DNA of 64,000 nucleotides, from contig JABWDB010000001.1 in NCBI GenBank assembly GCA_019614645.1, positions 16,161,501-16,225,500 on the forward strand. Reading direction: 5' to 3'. The notes under the pieces were generated by a model. The model had not been told where the DNA came from. It worked only from the letters and a program-made list of their open reading frames with translations, and made no database searches. Shown here piece after piece: positions 50,408-61,774 of this stretch (the stretch's first letter is position 1; each line of letters starts with the position of its first letter). Made by a program: the position numbers and the translations under genes. The DNA is from Stratiolaelaps scimitus. Lineage: Eukaryota; Arthropoda; Arachnida; Mesostigmata; Laelapidae.

Positions 50408-53103
50408 CCAGCAGCGAGTGCAGAGCAGTGGCATCTCTGCGATCCGCTCTAACTTGGTTTCCACACACGAAAAGGGATCCACACTCCTGACGTAGTTGGC
50501 CACACGGGCCGCGTCTCCTGACAGGAAGGGAACTTTGGAAGACCTTCGACAGAATCGCCTGAACTCCGTCGTTTTCGATGGTGGTTGCTGAACAGACTCG
50601 TGAAACGCGCAGAGCGGAACGAACCCTGCGAACGCGCCACCCGATCCCTGTGGCGGTGACCTAGCAACTGCTCGGCATGGCAATGGCGGGGCGAGGCATC
50701 GCGTTGACATCCAGCCTGGGTCTATACAAAGGCTAAGAAAAACGGTGGGCATCAATGATACGCCGTCCTCCTGGGGATATCCCCCCCCGCTCATGTCAAC
50801 GCACGAGCTCCTTCGTTGTTGTCGTGTAGTGAGAGAGCAAACGTTTACTCACCATTCGTTCGTTTTAGTATCCCCCCAGGTTTTGACAATTGTGGATTCT
50901 CGCGGAGGGAGCCGGGAGAGAGGAAACTAGAGAATGTCGAAGGACGACGACGACGGTTGTGATCCAAAGCTAGAACATTATTATAGAAGTAACATAATAG
51001 AAGAACATGACTATTTGTTGCGTATGTTTCGATATATACAATAATTAGTGACGCAGTTTCGGGAGTCCGTTGGGGACAAGGTGTAAGACCGAGACTGGCA
51101 TGGTCGCGAGGGAGGCGATAGCATTGCCTCTCTGCAACGCTAGGGAAGGGCATACGGCACGGGAAGCAACGAAAATGTGAATATTGCTCATCGAAATTAT
51201 GTGGAAAATATATGAACTGAAATTGTTCAACAATTAATAAAACTCTTCCACACTATCCATCTACTTTTCGATACCATCCTTAAGTGGTTACTTTATGGAG
51301 GGTGTCTTCATAACGAGCATTTTAGCACAGGCATCTACCAGAACTATCTGTGTTCCTGACGAGAAGATCAATAGCCACAAAGTTCCATTCTCTCGGAATA
51401 CAGCTGAATCTAACATATTTGAAATAAAATAACAACTATAAAAAGCAGAAAGGAAATAAGCTTGAATGTAAGGGGAGTCACTAATGAATTATTCTATAAT
51501 AAGTGTAATTCTCAGGATCTGGGAAAATTATCAGCTTTGTAAAAAACTATTTTTATCAAAAGTCATATGAAAAAACACAGAAAGGTATGCGTAGCAACAC
51601 TACCCATAATCCTATAATGTGTCAGTATGTAAACAACATCGTTCGATATCCTCATTCGTTTTTAGATTGCGACTCTACTATTGGCGTGTTACTCTTCCTG
51701 TACAAGCTGAGTGCCACCGCTGGAAACGCAATTGTCTAAACTCTGTCCCGCAATTGTCTGTTGAAATGTCTTCTGAAACCATAGCAAAGACCATTGGGAA
51801 GTCGGTGCCTAAACCACAGATGGGGGCTACCGGGACGATCGTACAACTAAATGACAATTGCCCTAGTCACCTTGAACCACAGCACTAGCTGTGTCGAAGT
51901 TACTTCGAGCGTAAACTTCGGAAAGTGCAATACAAACAAAATGAAAAGAATCATTTTTAAAGAATTATTCTTTGAAAATTGAAAAAATATTTTTGCTACA
52001 TATCTAAACATTTCGGGAAGTATACCCAAGTATCGTCCACCATAAGACTGACCGATGCAGCACGGGAAAAATGTGAATATCCTTCTAATAAACGCCGGTG
52101 ACAATATAAAAGCAGAACAGCAACCTTCTTAAGTATATGGTAATCAGCTGACTTGTCGCAGATGTTTTACGGACGTGAGATAAGACGCTTTGATAATGAG
52201 AGATGAGTCGACGAGGACGATATTAGTTCAATTTCCTCTCTACTACAAAACAAATGTACTTAATAAAACACTTAGACTATATTTTTATAGAACTTATATC
52301 GAACCGCTCGAACCTATCGAACCGCTTATAGAACTAGCCATTCAAATTGAACTGAATTCATTGTAGATTAATGAATGTATATGGGTCGCTTGGTAACCAA
52401 CCTTAGCTCTATAACCTGCGACACAGAGGCATCATGTCGTTAGTCAGGGACGTCTAGATATACCCCGCGCTTGTATGGCACCGAAAGTCTGTGTTTGGCC
52501 GTATCTTTGTGTGACCGTGTGCGAATGTGTTTGCACACAGTAGGTCTGTAGGGCAGTTTCTCACATGCGGGGATCACAACTTTAAAATGAACTTCGTCTG
52601 ACTCCCTCTGCGACCCCCGTCCTAACAAGCCCATCAAGTTTCCAACCTATGGTCTATAGCTCGCTCAACCTCTCACCCCTTTTCTCTGTGTTTCCCCTTC
52701 ACATACGACTACCGTCGTCACCAGCAGGTCTCGCAAGCCGCTGGCTGGCTGACTGGCTGGAGGGCGGGCGAGCGAGCGGTCTCGCTCTTTGCAAATCCTA
52801 TAAACCCCACCCTGCCCGTGGTGGTCCAACGCTCGCGACGCTGTAAGCTCAACTCTATATATCCCCTCCAAATTTGCCCCAGTCATCCATGTATGGACCT
52901 CCACCCTCAGGTTTAGTCGGCTTGCGTGCTAGTCTATACCTGCATGTAACCACTAGTGGCTCACATCATCCATCCCATAGGTCTGCCCACACTTGGCCCC
53001 GTCTACCTCTGGAGCAGACCGTCTTGCACTGCACGAACACTACCGTGTCACTACGTTTGGCGGGACACTACTCAAAAGCCTCCGCTGATCTCGACACAAG
53101 GGA

Positions 53104-53106
<3 letters not shown>

Positions 53107-53139
<33 letters not shown>
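53107..53139. repeat. (TA)n microsatellite followed by (TG)n-like sequence
   Basis: About sixteen TA units running into TGTTTGTGTGTG. It sits in a GC-rich neighbourhood, unlike most other (TA)n arrays here. Confidence 0.95.
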
Positions 53140-53143
<4 letters not shown>

Positions 53144-54130
53144 TTGTGTGTGTTTGTGCGTGTGTCAGTATAGCGGGATTGGGGTGTGGCTGCCCGTATG
53201 AGGGGATCATATGGGGTGCTATCGGGCACAAAGGGGACCAGGGGAAACTTGAAATAGTTCGTCGTTGCTTTGAAATATGAGTAGTGTCACACCTCCTTGA
53301 CACTATCAGATCTAGCAGTGCCAGTCCCGTCATCCAAATCGCGTGAATTCCCTTTCTCCTTGCAGAGTTCTGTGTTCCTTCGGAGTTCGAGTGGCGTGGT
53401 GGAGGGCTCGAATGAACGCGAAAGAGAGCGAGAGGAGAGAGAGAGAAGAAGCGATGAAGAAAGGCAAAGGCGTGCAAAAGACGAGCGGCTGAAGAATTGG
53501 GCCTGTGCCACTTGCAGGAGTGTGGACCAAGTGGCGCACAGAGTAATTAAGAGCGGAACAAACTCTCGACGAACTGCCCAGGGTCCCAGGATCTACTGCC
53601 ACCCTATGGCTTTAACGCACGAATCGCTGGTACAGCCTGGTTGCTCATTCTCTACGATTAAAGCCACCGCATCGTCGCGTTCACCTTGATCTTGATTATA
53701 GCAGACTTGCACCGTCGGTGCGGCGTGGCGCGGTAGCCTCGTCGTACCTTGCCTAGTGTTGTTGTAGATAGGTTGTTAAAGCAGCTCGCTTTTGAGCCAA
53801 GTCTGCGATCTTTTTCAGCCTCCACAGCTCATGGGCAGTGTAGGAGAACTAATGGTGTTTTCCTCTGACTGAGAAATTCGAGCGAGAGAACCGAGCATAT
53901 TTTTTTAGACGCTTTTTGGCATGGGCGATGTGATTACTGGTATACGTAGATAGATAGAGATGGTGAAAATTATCCACATGGTCCCTTTGAAGTGGAACAA
54001 CGTCAGAAAAAGAAGCGCTTTTAGCACATTAAAATATGCATAGTCATACCTATGAGTCAACCTAAGATACCTGCGTACGAGGAGATGTTTCCATGCCTAA
54101 CGTGAAACAAGACTAAGAAGTAAATTTCAC

Positions 54131-54187
54131 GTCGATATTTCAAAAGAACTGTGGAGGTCCTTGTGGCATTTCTGTTTTGCGCATATC
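54131..54187 (-). CDS. Weak candidate exon, PTP N-terminal NRxxxR-like
   Basis: A strong acceptor (TGCCTTTTGTTCACAG) precedes 54187 and CGAC|GTGAAA gives a fair donor at 54131. The only frame without a stop reads YAQNRNATRTSTVLLKYR, which recalls the ENRxKNRYxNVLPYD motif that opens classical PTP domains and is often followed by an intron. It is upstream of, and on the same strand as, the two PTP-like exons. The KNRY tyrosine and PYD are not conserved and the match is short, so the call is speculative. Confidence 0.18.
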
Positions 54188-55445
54188 CTGTGAACAAAAG
54201 GCACACGACACAGTGTAAACTGATCTTGTTGTAGATGGCATTGCTGCGTTATGTAAATAGTATAAGCGAGGTGGGCATTTCCGTGAGAAGAGGTATGGCC
54301 AATTAGGTGGTACCACACCTAATATGCTTACTCAAATTCTGCCCTGGCAACACCAAGGGTTCTCCTGCTGTTGCTTCAATCTACTTTAAACACGCCGTGA
54401 ACACGTCTGGCCAAACTATCAAGGGAACTCCTTCCAATCGTATTATAATAACAATAGTTGTTGTAGTACTGTGGCAGTATGGAAGTTTCTTAAAGTACTT
54501 AACGTGGATGTATAGAAATTGAGAACTGCTCATAGGGCTCTAAGTGAGGCCCGCATTTACATCGCTGCATCAGCTTGATATACATCCGTGGTGATCAGCC
54601 ACCACCAGAAAAACATATGTTCATGTCATTAATGTAGTGTAACGCCGTCATGTTCATCGCAGCAGCTATCGTTCACGATGAAATGTCCTTACATGACATA
54701 TACAGATTGTGCCACGACGAGACCATCTGTAAGGACAGAATTATTGACCCTGATGTTAAGCTGCCTTCGATCGGTGTTATAAGATTTTGGAATACTCTCA
54801 TTTGTACCTAATCGGTCCAGAGCAGTATTCTATTTTTTTCAACCCAATGATAGTAAGTGATTTTTGCGCAGAGCTTTCCCTGAAAAAAACACAATGTTTT
54901 TTGTTCCTTTGGGCCGATTGATTGAATTGGTTTACTTCAAACCTGACTGAAAATCGGGAAAAAGGCTTGATCTCAGTGACTTGGCTTTTCTGTAAGGGTT
55001 TTATTACGAAGGTATCACACTAAATAATGTTTCGTATTTGTCGATCAATCGTGAACACATCGCGGCACACACATTAATTTTCCAATCCATTCAGCAGTTG
55101 TGCAATGCTTAAGTTCTCGCAAAATTAATAGTAAAAATATCTAATATATCGCATCACGAGTACACCGTGTTTCTGGTTGCCTCGTGTATTAAATTACATG
55201 ACATGGGCGGGAATAAGGTAATTAAGGTTCTTAATAAGGTAGAAGCAGGTTCTACTCTTCTGTAAGCCTACATTTTCCCTTACTGTGAAGTTGTTTTCCC
55301 AACCTGTAGGCTAGGTGTTGCCCCTACTTCCACCCCTCCTCAGCGCCCACCTCACCCTACGAATGACAACGTATGAATAGTAAAATGAGCTCTCATTGGG
55401 TTGTGCCATCCACAATTTTTCATTTGAACGTATGTGCGAGAGATT

Positions 55446-55682
55446 ATGTCTAGCTCACGTATGCTGCTTCTGGATCATGAAAAACGAATTGCTAAAATGA
55501 ATTCACCGTTCCAGCACCCGCGGAGCGTTTCGTCTGAGAGGCTTCCTTCCTCCGCTAATCTGCATACAGTGAGCATGCCTCCTTCTGTCCTTCCCGGCAT
55601 TTCGCCCAACATGTCTTTGTGTATATATCTAATGACTGTCGACGTTTACGCTAGTGATTGCCATGATTATTCAGTGATATAG
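55446..55682 (+). CDS. Unidentified plus-strand exon-like frame
   Basis: An open frame of ordinary composition in AT-rich DNA. It begins MSSSRMLLLDHEKRIAKMNS, continues with Ser/Pro-rich sequence (SSERLPSSANLHT) and reaches a TAG at 55680. An acceptor-like TTATGTCTAG ends at 55452, and an ACA|GTGAGC donor-like site follows LHT near 55569. No domain is recognised. It is listed because the composition is protein-like and not repetitive; its length is within chance. Confidence 0.2.
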   Translation: MSSSRMLLLDHEKRIAKMNSPFQHPRSVSSERLPSSANLHTVSMPPSVLPGISPNMSLCIYLMTVDVYASDCHDYSVI

Positions 55683-57091
55683 AGAACAAGTTCGCGATGC
55701 TAATAGTGTTATTCCAATTTTGATTGGAATTGAATAAGGGTATGAAAACACACGAGTAGCTGTCAGAGAGTCATTCGACAGATCAGATCAGTCGTCGTCT
55801 TCATGTAAATGTTCTGTGCGTTTTTAAGTATGACGATATCAAACGCCTTTGAAGTTGAGCGGGGAGCGGGGCTGGGGAATTGGTGTACGAGCTACCGCAC
55901 CACTACAACTACAGTCACCATCATCATCGTCATGACCATAATCACGTGGTTATTGGTGTGGGTGCCTGGCTCTCTGTGACGTCTGCGACTCGCGAGATGC
56001 CACTCAACACAGTGGGACGAGTGACCTAGGACGAGAACGGGCTGCGAGATGTGGGCTAGCTGGTGAACTGGCGGCGGCGGCGGCAGCAGCAGAAGAAGAG
56101 GACGAAACTAACCGCATTTCATACTACGTGCACGGAATACAACAGATCGCCGCTGCCGTAGTAGTCAGCAGCGGCGGGAGTGGTGGCAGCCTGCTTCTGA
56201 TAGCTGCCAGTCGAGTGGTTCTGGTGTAGCCTCTGCGGCTGCTGCTGTTGTCGTATCTGCCGGCCGCACACGCGGCCATCACCATCGTCTGTCCATTGGC
56301 TCGTGCGTGCGGTTCGCGTTTATCCTCTTTTTCGTTTTCTTCGCCATCATCGCCTTCGACAATTCTTCCTTTTCCCAGCACCACTGCGTGTAGCCCACCC
56401 AAGCCGATGCTGCACGGGTCCTGCAGATCCCGGTGGAGTCGAGTCGCCCGTGAGCATATGGACAGACGTACAGATCGACATGCAGAAATACAGACACCCA
56501 GCTTCTTTCTCCTCGCCTTCGTGCTGTGTCCCTCATCCTCTTGCGGGCGGGTAATCTTTGAGTAGAGTGTGTGGGTAGTCTTCTGTCTACGTTCCTTCGC
56601 GGTCCGCCTCTTCGTGCAGTCTGCACGACGTTTCATGTGTATATGTAACACATATGTGCATGCGTGCGCGTGGCCGCGCCTCGTGAGACGGCCTTCCCTC
56701 CTCTAGTCCTAAGAAGAGACATAATTCCATCTGCATAATTCGGTACGAATTCTTTTGGCACAGGCCTGACTGGCTGCCTGCCTGCCTGTCGACGGCATAC
56801 GTACGATTATGCTCTAGCTCGCGCGGAGCTCGTGCGCTGGTGGGTAAGTGCTCGTAGGGCATGATGACAACGAACGACGACGAAGACGACAATGGAAGCG
56901 TTGCGTTTGGGACACCGAGTCGTTTAAAAGTTTTCAGCCCGTTAAGGGTCCTCTGACCCGACAGGGAGTGCTTGCTACGTTGGTTGGCGGTCGGCCTTTG
57001 TGCTGCTCAGGCACACCTTGTGCCGCCGCCGAAACTGGGGGGTTTGCTCTGTCGGGTTGTACCTTGTCCGCATGTTCGCCTTCGATCTCCC

Positions 57092-57111
57092 CTCTCTCTC
57101 TCTCTCTCTCT
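57092..57111. repeat. (CT)n tract
   Basis: Ten CT units. A second tract lies at 57290-57308. Confidence 0.95.
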
Positions 57112-57817
57112 GTATTTTTCACCCATTTCTCAATCGCCCTATCTCGTGTTCCTCCCCTTAGGAGTTTGCGAGCGGTCGCCGCGCACAATTTATCAGGTGC
57201 CATTGCAGTGGCCGCCCAGCCTCGTTTCGCCTGCCATTTTAAAATATTTTTGGACATCACTGCTGTTGGCTGCGCCCCCCTCCCCATATTTCTCTCTCTC
57301 TCTCTCTTTCTCCTTTGCTCGGGCAGCGGGGAGCGACGAATGTCGCGCGTACTTCGACTAGGGTACTGGAGCGATGTATCCGAACGAAAGCTGGGAGAGG
57401 CGAACCTACGCTGCGAGCTACTATGAGGCCAAGCGAGAGAGCGACTGGTGTTGTCACTTCGCACGTGACCCGAACGACACCTTCACCTAAGCCTTCCTAT
57501 AGAGGGGATCCTGTTGGGGAGTTCGAAAGACCGCGACGCTTCTTGTAGGAAGCCACTTTCAACCAACTTGTCCCGCTCCTGTCGAGGTACCAGTACCTGT
57601 GTATGTATACAAGCACGATGTGCATCTTTCTTTCGTGTGAAGAACATGTGCGGAGATCTATCAACATGGTATTATAGGTGGTACAGTTTAAGACGTGAGC
57701 ACCTGTAACAGGTACGTTACCGGCTGCTCGTAAATTTGCACAGAGTGCAAGGTAAGTCAGATCGTTTGAGAGGACGACAATTTGCCAAAAAACGGTTACA
57801 CGGAACGTGCAGGGAAG

Positions 57818-57839
57818 TATATATATATATATATATATA
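57818..57839. repeat. (TA)n microsatellite
   Basis: Eleven TA units. Confidence 0.95.
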
Positions 57840-58473
57840 ATATTTCGTTGACCCCCATCATATTGGAAATGAGGAAAAATAAGCTTAAAATGTATTCGGC
57901 CTATACTTTAATTGTAGGCCTAACCTCATCATAACTGTTTTTTGAAATAAAAGCTCACCAATAATTTAGAAAAAAGAATACAAAATACGTAATTTTAACC
58001 TTTAAAAATTAAGAGCATCGATAAGTGTCTAGTATTCGACCGAAAATTCACCTCAACGAAGACAGAGTCCGTGATTAATGATATGCATATATGTATACAT
58101 ATAACTATCTACTACTTAAAAGCCAATTGAAGATCAAAACCAGGTTTTCAATAAAAACGACTTCATACTTAGGGTTCACTTGTCTTCGACGACATCGGTT
58201 AAATCCTCGCTTGTCAAGTTGCCCGCAATGTTCAGGAGACATCATCTTAGGAAAGCTCACGGATAGTGCCAGTTTCGCAAAACAGTCCACTGAAGTGAGA
58301 GCAATTCTAAATTAAGCGCTAATCATAGCGCTACACTTGGCCCACGAAGGGTGTAGACCATGTAAGACTAAGTAGCGAACTCGCGTCGCAATCAAATCTC
58401 ATCGATATGAATCCACCAAGAATGACCTTTGTTCATCTGAGCAAAACAAACACAATAACTTAGTTAGTGTCAC

Positions 58474-58640
58474 CTTCTCACATCTCGTCACTTGCTCCGA
58501 ATTGAGCCACGAGCGAACGCATTCGGGCAAGAGAAAGCTCTTGTTCCTTTTGGGTAAGACCCTGTACATCGATAGCGTCCTGGTGCACACCATCCGAGTG
58601 GCAAGCTTCGCGTAAATACATTCATGGAATGGTCCCATTG
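58474..58640 (-). CDS. Unidentified exon-like interval with two long frames
   Basis: Bounded by a very good acceptor (CTGCATTATCATTTGCAG) and a good donor (GAGAAG|GTGACA), 167 nt apart. One frame is open throughout: MGPFHECIYAKLATRMVCTR and onward, rich in Cys and basic residues. A second frame after an early stop reads MYLREACHSDGVHQDAIDVQ and then EQELSLARMRSLVAQFG, which looks helical and would use a different donor (GAGAT|GTGAGA). I recognise neither. The splice signals are the main evidence. It may be an upstream exon of the minus-strand PTP-like gene, a UTR exon, or chance. Confidence 0.28.
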
Positions 58641-59229
58641 CTGCAAATGATAATGCAGATTATTCGCTTTGTAAACAGCGGCAAGTCTGATTGATGTAAG
58701 CAGGCAGGCATACAGAGATTCATAGTGAGATTCGTATGAAACGCGGGGAAATCCACCGCTTCAAAGGCAGTTAAATGATTAGCCTGTCTGTCAAGCATAG
58801 CAAATTCGTTTCTGTTAATCATAGAAAATTAGTAGTATCTGCCCTTTCAAATCATACTCGCAGGGTATCTGCTGACGGTTATTTTCCAAAAATGGCAACG
58901 AAGACAACTACGCTAACAGAATATCTCTACATATTGAGCATATCTATTTCAGGCTGATGACATTGATTAGGAATCTCTTTATGTTCTCTATCGCTGTGTA
59001 TCTCTATGAGCAGACCCCGAAACAGACCGCCGGCCGCAGGATGGCCAGTGGGCGAACGGCGTATGTGATCACGTGCAACTTCTCGTCAATGGTTCTGTTT
59101 AGCTAGTGATAGTGTGGTACAACGATCGGGGCGTGTATACTCATACTGGGCGTGCTCGCCTACGCACTGCTTTAGGTCGCTCAACCCAGGGAACAACATA
59201 CGGATACTGCTCTCTGGGGACGAGTTGCT

Positions 59230-59253
59230 TTGTTGTTGTTGTTGTTGTTGTTG
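59230..59253. repeat. (TTG)n microsatellite
   Basis: Seven to eight TTG units on the plus strand. Confidence 0.95.
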
Positions 59254-60764
59254 CCGAGGAGAGGAGGAGGGAAGATGGGGTCAGTCCGCTTGGGCTCGAG
59301 CTTTTGAGCGCGCCGACCCTCCTTGGTCTCGTCGGACTGCAGCCAGCGGAGAGGAAATGACATTTGAGACATTTCAATTCGGCTCAAGCCCCTGGGTGGG
59401 CCGTCCGCGCCGTTGCCAGTTACCAACTCCCAACACACACCCAGACAATTATCTAACCGTTCCCATATCCACCCCACCTCTCCGCTTCGCCGTCTCGCTC
59501 GCACCCTTATCGTCCTCGCCGACGGCGAGCAAAACAGCAAACCCTTACAACCGCCACGACCATCATCGTTTAGGGCGGCGAGGCAGCTCGCTCGTTTCAT
59601 GCCCAGTTTCGCCTGCGTCATTTCAACGACGCCTGGCCGCCAACCCCTGCGTGGTGGGCTATCCGTAAGCTCACGCGCTTGCTTACTTCATTTATCCATC
59701 GCGAGTATCATCAGCAACGAAAGTGGGCCGCCAGAGCTCACTACCCCTTGACTCTGTGCCGGAGTCAAGCTCAAACGCAATTGAGATCCAGCACCAATCT
59801 TTGAGTTGAAGCCATTTGCTGAAACGGGTGTGCCGCCGAGCTGGCAGAGATGGTCGGTGTGAACTCGGTTTCTGCTCGTCACTACTATAATAATGCGACT
59901 AATACTGCTTTGCCGTACGCAGAGACCCATTTACGCACAGCAGAGACACATTTTGAGCCGGCCCTCAGCTGTTCTCCTATGTGGTGGGCCTCAGCACTTA
60001 GCCAGACCTCTACAATATTCTGACTGAATATTTTCCATTTAGATTTAGTTGACGATGGTCGAATGTTATCAATGTATTAACAATAGTAGAGGTGGCAATC
60101 GTCAAAACAGCCATAACGCTGCCGGTCACCTGTAAACACTTATAAAAACTTAAAAACAAACAGGCAACCAGACTCTATCAAAACTTCGCGAGAATCCGAG
60201 CATGGATGCAACACAGGGAGCATAGTACTGTATAGTGAAAGGAAGGAGTAGCTCGTGAACCATATGAGCAATACCATCGATAACTATGCTAGCTCTTAAG
60301 TTATTCGCATGATACCGCGCGCCATATGGTTAATCGTCGTTCAGTGGTACCCTTGGCCGTTGTTGTTGGTCTTGGCTTTGGCGGCCTTGCCGACGCCCCT
60401 ACTTCCGTATCATTCCCTGTATCGGACGAGAGAAAAGGAGATGGTGAATCGCCACAAACGCATATCGACACACACGTATTAAATATTAATGCCAACAGTT
60501 GAAAGCCGTCGAGATAAAAAAAAGGCCTCCCCACATCACTGTAGTGCCTCGCTATGCCGGAGTCGGACCACTATGAGGCTGGCTGAGGAGTCTTTACCCA
60601 GCGAACAGCATCGGAACACCGGCAGGCGGACGGATCGAGGGAATTAGTGTTAGACCCTCCTGTTCCGTTGCTTGCTACCAATATATAGGGGAAACGAGGT
60701 GAGAGGTATAACGATTGGATGACGTCTATGAACCCTGGCCGAAGCGGCACTGAGTTCCTACCCG

Positions 60765-60788
60765 ACGCCGCCGCCGCCGCCGCCGCCA
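60765..60788. repeat. (GCC)n tract
   Basis: About eight GCC units. Confidence 0.95.
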
Positions 60789-61629
60789 CTCGCGACTGTT
60801 TCCCCCCGCGAGCTTTGGAGCACGCCGACTTCAGGCAAATGAGGCCGTAAGGAGTGAAGGGCTGTAGGAGCGAGTGCAGCTGCGGGCGAGACCATGGTGG
60901 CAATAGTCGTGGCGATATGATGGTAACGAAGGGGTAGTCACACCGGCATGATGGTGGCCACAAGGACACAGCGAAAGCCAATGCTTTACCAATGCTAATG
61001 CTGTTTACCTCTGCTAATCATCATATTGACGCGGAGTCTGGGCACAGTACACCACGGTCCGCCCTTCACCTAGCGGCAACCCAGTTGCCAGAGAAAAGTA
61101 ACGCAAACGCCCCGGTGAACAGGTATTGGCTTTTCGTAATGGACTCGCATAGACATGGTGAATAGTCTGACAATAGGACGGCTCACACGACGGCGACGAG
61201 GTAGCTCCACAGAACTATGGTTGGCGCATCAACGGAACAGCTAAAGTATATGGACGGTCACTCGGATAAGAATAATAGGAAACTAAGCCAATACGTAGTG
61301 CGTTCAAAACAAGTGAGATTATCTCGACGATGTAAACAATCAAAAGCTCAGATTGGATGAAATATAGCAAAGTTAATACATAACACGAACACACATAACC
61401 TTCACCAAACTCGAACACATTTCAGTGATGAATTTATTATATTATACTATTATAGCTCAGAAGTTACAAGATGAGAGCGAACGAGTTGGCTCGATCTCTT
61501 TGTTCTTCAGTAAGATTCTACAGCCACGGACATGATGACGAATGCACTGCAAAATCAAAGGACATCTGTTGGTAAGAACCGCTAACCTGCCCATCCGTAA
61601 AACGTATCCTCCCTCCGCATAGAATAGTT

Positions 61630-61774
61630 AAAAAGTCGTTCCCTGCAAGCGACAATCAATTGCTCGACCAAGGCGTCAGGTTGGATTCGAACGCCGAACA
61701 TTAAAGGACCTAAAACACAACATTGGCAAATTTCTACTGGCCCTTTGTGCTAACTGAGCCACGCTTGCCTCAGG
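61630..61774 (-). other. tRNA-like element with pol III boxes (tRNA pseudogene or SINE head)
   Basis: On the minus strand, TGGCTCAGTTAG (61761-61750) fits box A, and GTTCGAATCC (61692-61683) fits box B and a T-loop. A D-arm can pair GCTC with GGGC. GGC near the 5' end matches the terminal GCC of the acceptor side. A TTTTT run (61634-61630) could end pol III transcription. The acceptor and T stems are largely unpaired, and the A-to-B distance is longer than in most tRNAs, so a working tRNA is unlikely. No anticodon loop could be assigned. A single copy in the window cannot show whether this is a dispersed SINE. Confidence 0.4.

Larger units (their letters stand above)
48681..54130. other. Non-coding interval, no gene recognised
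   Basis: GC-rich islands at about 49.1-51.0 kb (GCC and GGC trinucleotide runs) and 52.6-53.7 kb, with AT-rich DNA at 51.1-52.5 kb. A minus frame at 52440-52637 reads as ordinary protein but matches nothing I know. Confidence 0.5.
54188..58473. other. Mostly non-coding interval
   Basis: AT-rich to about 55.8 kb and from 57.7 kb. A GC-rich island at about 56.0-57.6 kb carries two (CT)n tracts and biased frames of up to 192 codons on both strands, none with a domain. It includes the exon-like frame at 55.4 kb. Confidence 0.45.
58641..61629. other. Non-coding interval, no gene recognised
   Basis: GC-rich islands at about 59.1-59.9 and 60.3-61.0 kb (with a GCC tract at 60765-60788) within mixed DNA. 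Frames on both strands are Ser/Pro/Arg-biased. Confidence 0.5.
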
